DNA from: Microstegium vimineum
Lineage: Eukaryota > Streptophyta > Magnoliopsida > Poales > Poaceae
Length of the DNA: 64,000 nt
Assembly: GCA_022036555.1 (NCBI GenBank)
Contig: CM039140.1
Location: 8,955,943-9,019,942 of the forward strand
Reading direction: 5' to 3'
Notes under the pieces: generated by a model
Database searches by the model: none
The model's input: the letters and a program-made list of their open reading frames with translations, nothing else
What the model was told of the DNA's origin: nothing
Position numbers and translations under genes: made by a program
Part shown: positions 43,891-55,602 of the stretch, one piece after another
Numbering within the stretch: position 1 is the first letter of the stretch
Layout: every line of letters starts with the position of its first letter

Positions 43891-44288
43891 TAGTATCTCC
43901 AACAACTTGAAAAAATTGACTTGCTAAATCTTATGGTTTGATAAATTGCTAAATTATTTGGTAAGTGGAAAAAAACCCCTTTCTCCAACAATTTGCTATT
44001 CCAACTTGCCAAACTTTTGAAAAAAGAAAAGAAAAGGAAAGGCGGAGACTGATAACAAGTTGGAAAAATAGCAAGTCGGTTTGAGGAGTTGTTGAGAAGG
44101 AATTTTGTGATTTGTCAAATTATAGGATATACAATTGGATAGCAACTTTGAAAATATAGCAGTGCGAGAAGACCGTGAATAGCAACTTGAAAAAATAGAA
44201 TTGGGAGGATTGGAGAGAGATTGTGATTTTGCAAATTTAATAAGAAAAATTTTGTGATTTTAATTAAGAGTTGTAGTTGGAGATGCTC
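43891..44288. mobile_element. MITE-like element, about 398 bp, TTA duplications
   Basis: Left end TAGTATCTCCAAC and complement of right end GAGCATCTCCAAC form imperfect terminal inverted repeats. TTA flanks both sides (43888-43890 and 44289-44291), as in Tourist/PIF-Harbinger MITEs. The interior repeats AACTTG(A)AAAAAT and is AT-rich and non-coding. Confidence 0.55.
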
Positions 44289-44291
44289 TTA

Positions 44292-44634
44292 TGGACTGGT
44301 TTTTGTGAATGTTGTGGTTGCTCTAAGGAAGAGAGAAACAGAAATAAAATAGAGCCATGGGCAATAAAGGAGCACGTCCGGACTGAAAAAAAAATAAAAG
44401 AAAATATAGTAAAAAATATATAAAAAAAAAGAGAATAAAAGAAATAGATGCAATGCCTATGGGAAAGAAAAAGAAAAAAGAAAGATAAAGGGCAATATCA
44501 TCATTTCATTTGAGTTGTTTATAGAAGAAGTTGTTTTACCAAACATATATTAAAACATATTTAGTTCAACCCATAAAGTTGTTTTTCAAAACAAAGCCAA
44601 CAAAAGCTGATTCACTTGTGAAGCTAAGTTGTAA
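44292..44634. other. AT-rich spacer
   Basis: A-rich low-complexity DNA (AAAAATAAAAGAAAATA runs near 44390-44480) and unassigned sequence; no gene. Confidence 0.5.
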
Positions 44635-45258
44635 AGGTTGGATGAAAAGCTCGTAGCTCAGTAGCTCGCTCGACTGGCTCGTTAGTGGCTCAGCTCTGCT
44701 CGTTTATAATTTTCAGCGAGCTGAGCTAACACTTTAGCTCGTTTAGTTAATGAGCTAGCTTGCGAGCTGGATCGTGAGCCTAAGGAGCCAAAGTTATTGA
44801 CCTTAAACTTTATTAGTTTTATGAGGCTTCATGTTTTACGCTTTGTAATTAGTCAATTATTAGACTTTGACTTGATAAATTTGAGATTATATGAATTTAT
44901 TTTATTTTTAAATAGATGTATGAATAATTAAGAACAGATTATGGATGTATTACGTATGATATAAACTATGAATAATATATGTATAGTGCAGTACTATAAT
45001 ATATTAATACATATTATTTTTTGTTTGATTTAAGACTTAGGAATAAACAAAATTTATATTATTATTATTCTCAAATTTTAAATAAATAGATATATTATCC
45101 TTTTTTGGCGGGCTCGCGAGCCTAACGAGCCAGCTCGAGCTCGTAAACGAGCCGAGCCTAGCTGACTTCCTCGCTCCTTAAGAAAATGAGACGAGCCGAG
45201 CTGGTCGTTATCTTAACGAGCCAGAACGAGGCGAGCCCTAACGAGCCGTCCACCCTTA
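44635..45258. mobile_element. GCTCG-rich inverted-repeat element, non-coding
   Basis: Both ends are packed with GCTCG/CGAGC words: the left ~140 bp in GCTCGT orientation (TAGCTCGCTCGACTGGCTCG) and the right ~150 bp in ACGAGCC orientation (CGAGCCCTAACGAGCCGTCC). The middle ~350 bp is AT-rich. This long inverted layout suggests a foldback or non-autonomous hAT-like element. Exact ends and target duplication were not found. Confidence 0.5.
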
Positions 45259-45814
45259 CTGTACCAAACAAGTTGTATCCCTCTTCCCTATGCGACAATC
45301 ACAGCGGTCAACAACCAATCTTGCATGGAAGAGCAGGAAGGACGAAGGATCATTCAATCAAATAATATAACATATATGCATTGTACTATTAACACTATGC
45401 TTATATGTGTTCGTAACACATATTGTAATTAGTTATTCATCCTAAAAACCGATGATGGGCTATAAATGGAACATTGGCAGCATTACACTCAAAATATTAT
45501 TTCTTAATAGTACAATATACTACATATTTAACTCAAATTATCGTGATTTCATTTTTTTTTCGTCACAACGCACGGGTATTTACCTAATAAACACAAAGCT
45601 CCAGAGGTTATAGGGACACACTTACCTTAATATTCGGTAATCTAAATAAAAAAATGCATTAAAGAGTAGCATCTACCTCATTTCATTTAAAGCATGGTTC
45701 ATTTATTTATAAAATAAAACATACATGGCAGCCATTAGTTTATAGTTTACTATAGCATTGCTCCGGTAAATCTCACACAACGCACCAAAGGGCAAGCCCA
45801 TAAAACCTGTAATT
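45259..45814. other. AT-rich spacer
   Basis: AT-rich DNA without recognisable gene or repeat structure. Confidence 0.5.
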
Positions 45815-46219
45815 AAAGTATTTGAATTTTTAAGGTAGCAACAGTATAGTTGCTTAAAAAATCATAATAGAGTTATAGACAATGAAACATTATATTTTTT
45901 AACAATACGGAAAGCCCATGAAATTATCTACATATTTTTAGTTATTTGTAAAATTAGATTATGCAGTTATCAAGGCCAAAAATCACATTGCCCCAGTGTT
46001 GTGCAGAGAAAGGTCAAAACCTGATAGGCTATATCTAAAATTCATAATTTCCAATTCTCCACGGCTAAAATCATGAACTTTTACGATTAAAAATATCTCT
46101 AAACCCTCTACAACTTTGGTATTATCAAGTATCACAGGAAAGGTAATTTACTATACATGGACTAGTTCACCCAATTAGAACTGCTTAAGCTATAGTTTTT
46201 AGCGTGTGTGATAAATGTA
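45815..46219. repeat. Dispersed ~400-bp repeat, copy B
   Basis: Direct copy of 35453-35859 with numerous point differences and small indels. The two copies flank the LINE and neighbouring blocks about 10.4 kb apart. Non-coding. Confidence 0.75.
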
Positions 46220-46899
46220 TTTCCTATATTTCCTAGTTCTACAAGGAATGTCAAATTTGATAATTTTTCAGCAATTGATGTAAGAATTAATGACATCTAA
46301 CAGAGTTACTAGCTATGAAGGGTGAAATAGAATTAAATCTTTAACAAATTATTTACATAATTGGTGTTGGTGCAACCTTTCTTGCATTATATGTGTCTAG
46401 TAAGCATGCAGGGATATCAAGAATAAATGCAGACAAATGTCTCAATAAATTGTGGATTGGTGCGCTCTGTATTTAAGAACACAGCAAAACAAGAATTGCA
46501 CCAAATCATATCTATTGGTCATAGCACACTGTCTAAAAAAGAGTCATGATAAAATTAGCATAATTTAGTTTCCAATTAGCTAGTAACATATTGTAGTTGT
46601 TACCTTCTTCTTTTTCGGATATCTTGTTCTATTCATCAGCTTCTGTTGCGTGATATATGTCTTTGGTGCTACCACATTTGCAGTTTTTTTGTTGAAAAGA
46701 TTCCTACTGACAATAGTAGAATTTTTACTGGAGCGAGTAGGTGGTGCTGCATCTTTTTGTATAGTAACAACACTTCCAACCATTGAGTTTAATGTCTAGA
46801 AAGCTTGCAACCATTGACATCCACACATCTTCTAATATTTGCAGCATAACCATTAGGGAACTTGACGCCATGTAAAAATTTGCACAAAATTCCTTCTCA
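46220..46899. other. AT-rich spacer, gene scraps uncertain
   Basis: A short minus-strand frame (46783-46580) with a basic end RYPKKKKVTT matches nothing known to me. It could be part of the CACTA remnant that follows. Confidence 0.4.
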
Positions 46900-48720
46900 T
46901 CCTTAGAGAGTATAATGCTGGTGGCAAGGTGTACTTACCTTTTTGAGCACTGGATGCTGATCTTTGCTTATACCCAAATTTTGCATATCAAGTCGAGCTT
47001 TGTCACTGTCCTTGCGTTTGCCTTGTAACTCCAATAGAGTCCCCAATAAGCTCTCACATATGTTCTTCTCAATATGCATGACATTTAAATTATGTCATAC
47101 AAGCATTGATTCCCAATAATTAAGGAAGCTCAAAGAAAAAACTCTTCTTTCTCCAATTGTGCTATCTATGTTCTTCATCACATTGTTTCTTTTTTCTTGT
47201 ATATCCTTTCCAAAATTCACTTGTTGAAAACTCTCATAGTTTTGTTTCACCTGCTGACCACTGAGCGACACTAGAGCTTCCCTGGTTTAGACTTGTTATT
47301 GAAGCTCACCTTGTTCCTTCGCCACTTGTGGTTCAAGGGTAAAAACGGCAATGTCCCATGTACCAATGCTTTGAACAATATTTTAACCACAAATAATCAG
47401 TATCCTTGTGACAATAAGGACAATCAAACTTACCTTTTGTGCTCCAACTAGATAGCATCACATATGTGGGGAAATCATTAATTGTCCATAGCAGAATTGC
47501 ATGTAGAGTAAAATTCTTCTTCTCCTTGTCATCCCATGTTTCAACTCCTTTAACCCACAGATCATGTAGCTCATCAATCAGAGGTTGCAAATATACACCA
47601 ATGTTCACTCCAGGAGATTTAGGCCCAGGTATAAATATCGACATCATCCAATAAGGTTGTTTCAAACACAACCAAGGAGGTAGGTTATAAGGAATATCAC
47701 ATGACAACAAGTGTAATTGACATTCAACATCCCAAATGGATTCAAGCCAACGGATGCAAGTCATAGCCTAACATTATGTGGATCCGATGCAAATTTCTTA
47801 TACCTTTTATCCATGTGCTGCCATGCCAATGAGTCTGCTGGGTGCCGCATTTTCCCATCACGGACCAATTCTTCCTTATGCCACTACATCAATGATGATG
47901 TTTCCTCTTACATATATAATTTTTGCAGATGAGGAGCAAGTGGAAAATACCTTAGAACTTCGCAAAGAGTGCGCTTCTTTGCTCCACCATGTTCCTAGAC
48001 TCACCAATCTCATTAGAATTTGTGTCATTCTTCCACCTACTCTCACCACATGTTGGAAACATGTCCATATTAGCAAATGCCCCATGAAATAACACACAAT
48101 CATTCACACAAGCATGGATCTTCATGTATGTGAGGCCAAGGTCGCGAATAACCTTCCGTTCTCTCATAAGTGTCTATGATACAATGTCCTAGAGGGAAGG
48201 CTTCAGAGAATAGTTCAAGTGCTTGCCCCACGGAATGGTTACTCCAACCACTTATGCACTTGAGCTGAAAGAGCCTGACAATGAAAGATAACTTTGTAAG
48301 CTAGCAGAGAGCCTGACCCCAACTCTTGCTGCGCGTCTTTCAACAAATCATAGAATTTCTATGCACTCTCATTTGGTTGTTCATTGTTATCACCAATGGA
48401 CACACCCTTAATTAATGTGAACAGCAGATTGTTGGCAGATGATGCATCATCTCTTGGGCCTACATTCAGATCCTATCATCAATTCCAAGGTTCAGTATTA
48501 CCTTTCTCTTTGACAAAATTATCATCAAACCCTTTAGTTAGCAAGTCCATTTGAACCTTGGATTTTGTTTTGTACACAACTCAATGACACCTTGAGCATG
48601 GACATGCTGCAGTTTCTAATGCATAGATGCCTTCAAAAATAGTATCAATAAATTTCTTGAGTCCTGCTGCCACACAGTTATTGACCGGGACAACAACATC
48701 CAACTCCAATTATGATCATT
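46900..48720 (-). pseudogene. TNP2-like CACTA transposase remnant
   Basis: On the minus strand, from about 48700: a cysteine cluster AACPCSRCH and QMDLLTKGFD of the transposase-associated domain; near 48290 a leader-helix region with frame breaks; at 48167 RKVIRDLGLTYMKIHACVNDCVLFHG and FPTCGESRWK (split by the reader at the Cys motifs); at 47764-47333 YNLPPWLCLKQPYWMMSIFIPG, VNIGVYLQPLIDELHDLW, LLWTINDFPTYVMLSSWSTKG and CPYCHKDTDY. This is the same family as 789-2093 and 10000-26915 but clearly more diverged. Numerous stops and frameshifts; no CACTA termini were found. Confidence 0.8.
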
Positions 48721-50200
48721 GCCATGAATTCTATCTTCCAAATGTCCCGAGATTGACTTTCCTGCAACATATTAATTGAAGGGATCGCGGCATTAAGCTA
48801 GTCAAAATTAAAGCAACACAGAAAGATCTATAGTTTTGACATATAAATAAACCAAATTGATTTGTTTAATTATTATATGGTCTTAGCTGGACATAGATTT
48901 AGATGAATATTAATGTGTGGTAATTAAGGTGCACAATCCAATTTAGGCACGAACTCACTTGATGCATAAGAAAAGGCGATTCACTTATTTTATTTGTTTG
49001 GATTAACTAAATCTACTGCAACTGAATGCCTGGAGTATGAAATGGGACTTTGACTAATTTTGTCTTGCACTCTATAAGTGCCAAGGTAGAATTCAACTAC
49101 TGCAAATAATGCTGCAAACGTACGTGATGATCCTAGAAGGGAGACGATGTGGCTGCAGAAAGAGGGCGATAAGTATAAGCTGTGAATATATCTTGTTAGT
49201 CCTTTTTCCTGAGGTAAAAATATAAAAATGATACCTGGAATACTACCGGATATAGTACGTGCTACAATGATATGATTCATTATGCTTGCAGAATCTTATA
49301 TATTTATTTCTAAGACATTAATTCCATGTGTATTTCTGGTTCCATTACCGGAGACTTTGGTTCTCAGTAGTGAGTTTAGAAATACCAATATGCTCTATTA
49401 TGTCACTCAGATAGTAAAGGTCCCAAGTGGCCGGTCCAAGCTACAGTTAGGTTCCTCCACTTCATTCCTAGAAAGCTCAGTCAGTTGTGGAGTTTAGTTC
49501 AAATAAGAAAAGGACACTAGTAGTAGACGAAAATAGCATATCCTGAGAATAAAGTGGTATATCTAGAGGTCTTGGACTGCATTTCGTAGTCTGTTTGATA
49601 TGCAGAATGGCTAATATTTTTTTGTATATGTCATATATGGAGAAAGATTTAGTTGTCACAATGCAACTTGACTGGAAATATATTATAAGAACTAAATAAA
49701 ATATCTCATTTGTCCTTTTTTTACCACATGTATGAAGCCATGCTAGATCAATAGAAAGAGGACCCGTCTGCTAAAATACAAATAGATGCACATGTAATCC
49801 TAACCAATGACGCATTTCGTCAAACACCTTATGGTCTACGGTCCACGAGTACAATGGTTGCCCGCTGATTAGTGCCTGTGGCTGGGCTTGGCATCCGGTT
49901 GCTGCCTACTCGCTGCAACTTGCAACGCGGTGACACCTCCCCAGTGTCCATCTGCTCGCCAGATGTCCATAGCTCGGATGCGGGGTCTGTCCTGTCCATA
50001 GTAGTTAATGTTCATTATAAAGCTATTTAAACTAATGAATTTCATGAGTTTTTGTGAATCTGTATTTCTTCAGAGATTTAATCAGAAACCAGGCAAAGAG
50101 GACCTATTTGGTAATATGTCAGAGCAAATCTTGACCATCCAGACGAAACCGACTTAAAAGAGTCCTAATCCACTATCAATAACAAGATCTCCGTGATTCG
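48721..50200. other. AT-rich spacer, no gene recognised
   Basis: About 1.5 kb of mainly AT-rich DNA, with a somewhat GC-richer stretch near 49840-49990. I see no coding region, RNA gene or clear repeat boundary. Confidence 0.45.
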
Positions 50201-50619
50201 ACATGATTGGTTGAGGGTGGAGGCCAGCCGACCTCACCCCTAGGTCGGCCGGTCTATGGGCCCCACTTGTCACCCTCTTCTTTAGAGGTCAGTTTTCTAC
50301 CGCCTTCTAGGTTGCATCTACTTCATTGTTTAAGGTCGGTTTGATCCAAGGGACGAGGTGATTTTCGATCACGATTCATAAAGTTATGGCACTCCTAGCA
50401 GATCCATATAAAAGTATCCTCTACCCCCTCCTGAATCATAACCTAATTTGGAGTCCAATATCGAGGAGATAAACCTCAAAGCTCCACAAATATTTTAGGG
50501 CATAGCTAGCTAAGTTAGATCTATAGAGAGATTCAACCTTCTCGCTTGGATTCCCGATCTTGTCAAGAGCTTGGCTTGGTAAAGCCTCTATATCCTCTAT
50601 TTTTGCTACATTTGCTATG
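50200..50619 (+). promoter_or_regulatory. LTR-like promoter region interrupted by gypsy insertion
   Basis: GGTTGAGGGTGGAGGCC, TAGGTCGGCCGG and CCATATAAAAGTATCC (TATA near 50405) followed by a leader look like the U3-R part of another plant LTR retrotransposon. The gypsy element inserted at CTATG (50615-50619); the outer sequence continues at 63746 with the duplicated CTATG. No coding part of this outer element is in the window, so its family is not assigned. Confidence 0.45.
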
Positions 50620-51883
50620 TGTCAGTGTTTAGAAACTACCAACAAGTAAATTTGTACGCGTGTCGGGTTTCGAATGGTGAGACAAAGAGACAAGAGGATT
50701 ATACTGGTTCGGACAAGAAATCCCTACGTCCAGTGTGTAGCTGTTCGTGTTCCTTATCTCTGCTTGGAGGGGGTTACAAGCTTGGTCGAGAGAGGGGGTA
50801 TGAGCCCCAAGTCTCTGTGTGCGTTGGTGTATGAGTGTGTTCTAGCTCTATGCTTGTTGTTCTTCGATTGTCCGATTATTTGATGTCCGTCGTCGTCCCC
50901 CCTCACCCTCCTTTTATAGTAGCAAGGAGGGTGTGGGAGTTACAAGTGTGCACCGAGGAGCATATCCTGAGAAGCGATGCCTTTGCCTTCTCCGAGAAGG
51001 ATGCGGAGTACTCATAATACTATATTCTTATTGTCTTCGTACTTGGTCGGAGGCTGGGTGTCGTGTCAGCCTTCCACCGCTTCGCCGGAGAATACGGGGG
51101 GGGGTCCGGTTAAGCCCATAGTGGATAGAGGCATGGATGCCTACAGCTCCGTCGGCCGGTACACCGTTTGTACCTTCCACCAATTCTTTTTGCGTACGAT
51201 GAGATTCCTCCACGCTCGGCCAATGGACTACATTATTCAGAGGGTCCCACTGTACCCGTTGTACTCTCGTTCGATGAGCTCCTGTAGGGCCCGGGGATGT
51301 GTGAGGATGTCTCCGCCTCGCGAGAGGCATGATTCCGTCCTGTCCGGGTGCCTTGCTTCGTCCCATCCCGATTAGGGAACTTGACATGTCTTCATTTGGG
51401 CAGGAGCCAGGGTGTTATCATGAGCCCCGGATTATACGGGCTGTAGGATTCTTCGTGGTTCTGTACCTCCGTTCTTATCTTACAGAGAGCGTGACGTCGG
51501 CAGCTAAGGACTAGCGACCTTATCCCTTTGTATAGGGATAAAGAGGTCTTTCCTCTACTGTTGACACGTCTCCTGGAACCAAAGGCCTGGCCGTGAAGGC
51601 ACGGATTGGTTTAAGCCAGGGAATGCCGTCGTGGAGGGAGATATGGGCACGTCTTCCCTCAGGACGTCGGGCGAGGCGGAGTCGAGTCCGCCCAAGGCAC
51701 GTCTGCCCAGAGCACGTGTGCCCAAGGTTCGTCTGCCTTCGTGGGCCGACTAGGTGGCGACCCCCGCCCTTTTCGTCCTGCGGGATGATGGGCTGTGACG
51801 GTTTGCCTCTGATGGGCTTCTCGCTCCCCCTCAGGTGGTTGTTGATTATTTTTAAAAATATACCGTTAAATTAGGTACCCGAC
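50620..51883 (-). repeat. 3' LTR of gypsy element
   Basis: Begins TGTCAGTGTTTAG and ends GGTACCCGACA on the plus strand. The adjacent GTAGCCCCCAAGCCTT (51884-51899) is the polypurine tract when read on the minus strand. Confidence 0.93.
50912..50918 (-). promoter_or_regulatory. TATA box in gypsy 3' LTR
   Basis: TATAAAA on the minus strand, in CTATAAAAGGAGGG; conserved at 62791-62797 in the other LTR. Confidence 0.6.
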
Positions 51884-52830
51884 AGTAGCCCCCAAGCCTT
51901 AGGAAGGGTTTTTTATTACCTTGTTGAGGCTTTGCATGCTTTGATGGGTTATTTGTTTTATCCTTCGCCAAGAGGGTGCGCGCGAGCGCACCCGCCGGGT
52001 GTAGACCCCGAGCCTGGGTGAGAGTGTAGTTCTTGCGCAGGCTTTTGATTCGTCGTGTTGATCTCAATGCTCCGATCGCGGACGTTGGATACACTTTGAT
52101 TGCGTAGAATCGCAATCTTCTGATGGCGTGTGTTTCTCAGGTTGGATCGGATTTGGTTTTCGTACTAACAGTTTGCTGCCGCTGTTTGCACTGTTTGGTC
52201 ATAATGTTGTTTACCACTTACCACCGAGCCTTGAAACTTGTTCGCCTCTTGCTCGTCGCCACGCATCGTACGCTCCTGTTGTTTCTATGTCGGCTCGTCC
52301 GTCGTGATTAGACACAGCGAGATGGCTATCGTGCTTCTCCACGCGCCCATTAACGAGCCCTCTGCGTATGGTGATTTTCTGCGGCACATAAGCCCCCGGG
52401 TGTGCGCTGATGCCTTTTGGTCGGGCCACACAGACCAGTTTGCGACTGATCTATGGCCGGAGTTGTGGTAGTGCGCTGTCAGCGACTGAAGCATAGCCAT
52501 GACAGGCCTAATGGTTAGGGCGACTCACGTCGCGCCCTAGCTTTGCTGTGTTTGTCGATGATCCGCGTGTCACGGTCCTGGTGACGCATCGGCCAATTCG
52601 CCGTGACAAGACTTGACACAACCTCCCCTTGCACTTCTTTGATCGCCCTTGTGAGTTGAAAAAATGGAATGGTGGGCCCTTCCTAGGCGCGGAGTGGCCC
52701 TGGCTTTGCTGACTTCGCTCCTTGGCCTATTTAAGGTGGCGCGTCAAGCGGGTTGGTTTGTTCCATCTCGCTACTTCATCTTCACCCTCTGTTTGCATCC
52801 TTCTCCATTTGAGTCGCTGCTTGTTGGCCT
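51884..52830 (+). other. Gypsy spacer with polypurine tract and promoter of antisense gene 1
   Basis: After the polypurine tract (51884-51899) there is ~930 bp without a supported minus-strand gene. On the plus strand a TATTTAA box at 52729-52735 precedes the start codon of the antisense gene by about 100 bp. Confidence 0.5.
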
Positions 52831-53735
52831 ATGGATCGTGGCAAGCGTCCCATGGAGGGTGGCGTGTCTGACCCTCGGAGCCTTTATCGTCGGATGACCG
52901 AGGCGGGATGGTACCTGTGTCGCACCATCCCTGATTTCTTGTCATTACTCTCATACTTACTGATCCTTTTTCTTTGATTAGGAGACCTTACACGGCTTAC
53001 GATGCCTCACTTCCCCGTGGCTTTGAGGTGTGGGCAGCGCCCTCTGACATGCTTATGTCGCCTCGCCCGACGCCTCCAGCTGGCCCAGGGGGTGTTCCTC
53101 GTCCGGTTGGAGCTCTGGCCCCTTAAGGGCCTGCACCGGCGCCTCCCGTGCGCAGGTTCAGGAGCCTGCTGGAGGAGCTGCTTAGTCGTCCAATGCAGAA
53201 TCTTTGTCATATTCGAGACACAAAGCTGCTTGACCGGATGCTGGAGGGTTTCCGCCAGAGCCTGTTAGGGTCTGTCCAGGGGGGCTACTGTCTCCGCGAT
53301 CAGCTGGCCGAGGCTGACAGGCGTGTCATGGGTAAGCTCGGTTGCCTTTCTCCTACGTACATTTCATCATGACCTGCTCTCGACGTAACGCATCGTTACC
53401 CTTTCATAGTGCTGGAGGAGGAACTATGGGCGCTCCGTTCTGCAGCGAACGATGTCGCCGGCTTTCTTCGTGCACCTGGGGGCACCGTAGTTGAGCGTCT
53501 CTAGGCCATTCCCGCACGCATCCGCCATGTCGTCGCACGTGCCATCTTCCATGGTGCTAGAGTCGCGTTCGCCATGGCTGAGGTCCGCTCTGGGACGGAC
53601 TTGGTGGACATCGCCGAGTTCCCACACGGGCGTAGCGTTGACCAGTATGTCCATCTCATCGAGCGTCTTTCTGATGCTGCTGAGGCCGTCATTGACGTTG
53701 TGCCCGTGGAGGATTTCCTTGCGGAGGTCCAGTAG
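52831..53735 (+). pseudogene. Spliced antisense gene 1 inside gypsy element (three exons)
   Basis: Exon 1 52831-52910 (MDRGKRPMEGGVSDPRSLYR...), intron GT-AG 52911-52981, exon 2 52982-53331 (RPYTAYDASLPRGFEVWAAP, proline-rich linker, RRFRSLLEELLSRPM, LRDQLAEADRRVM), intron GT-AG 53332-53409, exon 3 53410-53735 (LEEELWALRSAANDVAGFL, IPARIRHVVARAIFHGARVA, EVRSGTDLVDIAEFPHG, VIDVVPVEDFLAEVQ). Both junctions keep phase. TAA at 53124 and TAG at 53502 interrupt the frame, so this copy is broken. The predicted protein is helical and coiled; similar ORFs next to grass gypsy elements are familiar to me but I know no function. It runs opposite to gag-pol. Confidence 0.65.
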
Positions 53736-54740
53736 TTGGTTGTGTTGCGCCAGTCGCGGTGCTTTACCTTGCCTGTATGGACCGGGCCTGATGAGCCCCT
53801 CTCTTAAGCTTTTGTAATCATCATCTTTAGCTATCATTTCTGCTTTTCTAGGCCTTTGCTAGTTTGTCTATCGTGTTTGTTGGACCATGCGTTTGGGGTT
53901 GTCATCGTGCGGCTCCCGTGTTCTTCCTCGCACCCTCATGGTCTAGGATGTGGAAGTGAGCGACCTCTTATCTTACCTCGGTGGCCGAGATCGAGGGCTC
54001 GGCGAGTTACAAATGGGTAGTCTAGGTGAGACCCCGGGTCCTCATCCGTGGAGGCACACACCGGTGGAAGTCCATCGTGGACCGATCTCTAATCTTCAAC
54101 AATCGATACGTATAGTACCCGGATCCGTTCGATGGGATCCGAGGGCTCGATGCCGTCCCTCGTGGGGTTTACCACATATTATGTTATCTGCTGATGCCTA
54201 AACACGTTTGCTAAGCGCGTTCGACGTGAAGACGTCTACGTTCCGGCCGCTAGGGCCCGCTTGGCAACGTCCCTCACTCTTCGATTTTGGCCGGGGAGGC
54301 TGTCGAACCCGTAATGTTTTGGGTCAGCCAAGATCCCTCGACCTGTTTACCTCATTTGTTACATGAGTATGGCGGGTGAAAGACGGTCTTTCGACCATTA
54401 CCTCGTTGTTGTCCCTGCATTTTGCACAGTGGTAATAAAGAGAATTGAGCGTTCTTTAGATGGACTCACTTACCGTCCGTTCTTACCTCTTTTGTTGGTT
54501 GTGGCGGGCCGGTTATGCTGCCTGTGATACCTGTCTGTTCTCGGCACCGTTTGCAGTCTATGGGCCCTTGTGGTAGTCGGTTGCTTCTTGAAAGGTCCAC
54601 ATGTCACTTGACGGTTCGCTACTATTGTTTGCGCCTCGGAAATGAAGGGCCGCGCCTTTGTGGTTCCGAGGACTTGTATTTTTTATATTTTTTATGACCC
54701 AAGGGGCATGTGTGTGGAAGACGGAGGGGCAGCGGCTCGG
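53736..54740 (+). other. Spacer between the two antisense genes
   Basis: About 1 kb within the gypsy element, moderately GC-rich, no supported gene on either strand. Its end leads into the TATA box of the F-box gene. Confidence 0.5.
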
Positions 54741-54745
54741 CTCTC

Positions 54746-54753
54746 TATATATA
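54746..54753 (+). promoter_or_regulatory. TATA box upstream of antisense F-box gene
   Basis: TATATATA in CTCTCTATATATAGGCTGGG lies 169 bp before the ATG at 54922, a typical plant promoter-to-start distance. It points away from the element's own LTR promoter. Confidence 0.6.
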
Positions 54754-54921
54754 GGCTGGGAGACCTAGAGCAATAACTCTCCACCGCTCTCCTCAGTCTC
54801 TTCCTCCTTTGCCAACTAGTACTAAGAGAAGAGAGACCTCGTCGTCGCCGTCGCCAAGAGGGATTGTGAGAAGCGCGTCACCCTCACCTGCGGGATAGAC
54901 GCCGGTCACGCTCACCTTGCC

Positions 54922-55602
54922 ATGGCGTTCAGCGCTCTGCTGACGCTGCCGGAGGAGCTTCTCTTCCAGATCCTTCTCCGCGCCATCGATCATGGAGGTG
55001 ATTTTCTTGAATATATGCGCCTTCGCCAGGTCTGTGGCCTTTTCCGAAGGATGTGCCATGATGGCGCGTTGCTTCGATTCTTGTCCCTCCAGGATATACA
55101 GCGTTACTGTCGGCGCTGTCGCAAGTTTCGGGGGATCAATCTTGAGCAACGCTTCTTCGAAGCCGGCCATCGGGAGGCCTTGTGCTTTCGTGGCGTGGAG
55201 ATGTTGATGTGGTGGGGGCAGGACCCCTTTGGCTGGGAGTTCATTAACCGAGCGATCCGGGCTGGGGATGCCAGAGCGATGTACTTCCGGGCCATGCTGC
55301 TGTACTTTGCAGATCCATCGAACCCTAAGGCTCTCGCTCTTCTCGGCCAAGTCGCTGGCGGCGCGCTCCCAAATGGCAGGTGGGGCAGCTGCGGTCTACC
55401 CTCGCTCCATTTCAACTTCTGCAGGGATCTTCACATCATCGCGAAGCGGAGGGGGATTCGTTGCCCATGGGACGTACCGGCGTTAGTGGTTGACGACTCC
55501 CCTGCTTGCGTTTGGGAGCTATACAGGCGCTTTGGGTCGGCCAGCGAGGGTACGGCCGGAGTCATCATGTACTGTAGCCCGGCGTGTCGCCTTAGCCATT
55601 AG
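54922..55602 (+). CDS. F-box protein with Sel1-like region, intact, antisense within gypsy
   Basis: An uninterrupted 226-aa frame starts in good context (GCCATGGCG). Residues 7-55 form an F-box: LLTLPEELLFQILLRA, YMRLRQVCGLFRRM. F-box proteins bind SKP1 in SCF ubiquitin ligases and select substrates. Residues about 76-150 (EQRFFEAGHREALCFRGVEM, INRAIRAGDARAMYFRAMLL, PKALALLGQVAGGAL) resemble Sel1-like repeats of the plant At2g35280/At1g67623-like F-box group. The C-terminus has MYCSPACR, a possible zinc-site remnant. It ends TAG at 55600-55602 (after RLSH). It lies about 290 bp beyond the end of pol, convergent with it. Unlike all other ORFs here it has no stop or frameshift. Likely a captured host gene; SKP1 binding and expression are inference. 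Confidence 0.75.
   Translation: MAFSALLTLPEELLFQILLRAIDHGGDFLEYMRLRQVCGLFRRMCHDGALLRFLSLQDIQRYCRRCRKFRGINLEQRFFEAGHREALCFRGVEMLMWWGQDPFGWEFINRAIRAGDARAMYFRAMLLYFADPSNPKALALLGQVAGGALPNGRWGSCGLPSLHFNFCRDLHIIAKRRGIRCPWDVPALVVDDSPACVWELYRRFGSASEGTAGVIMYCSPACRLSH

Noticed and set aside
54793..55350. 185-codon minus-strand frame opposite the F-box gene
   Set aside because: Shadow of the F-box coding strand; no recognisable domain.
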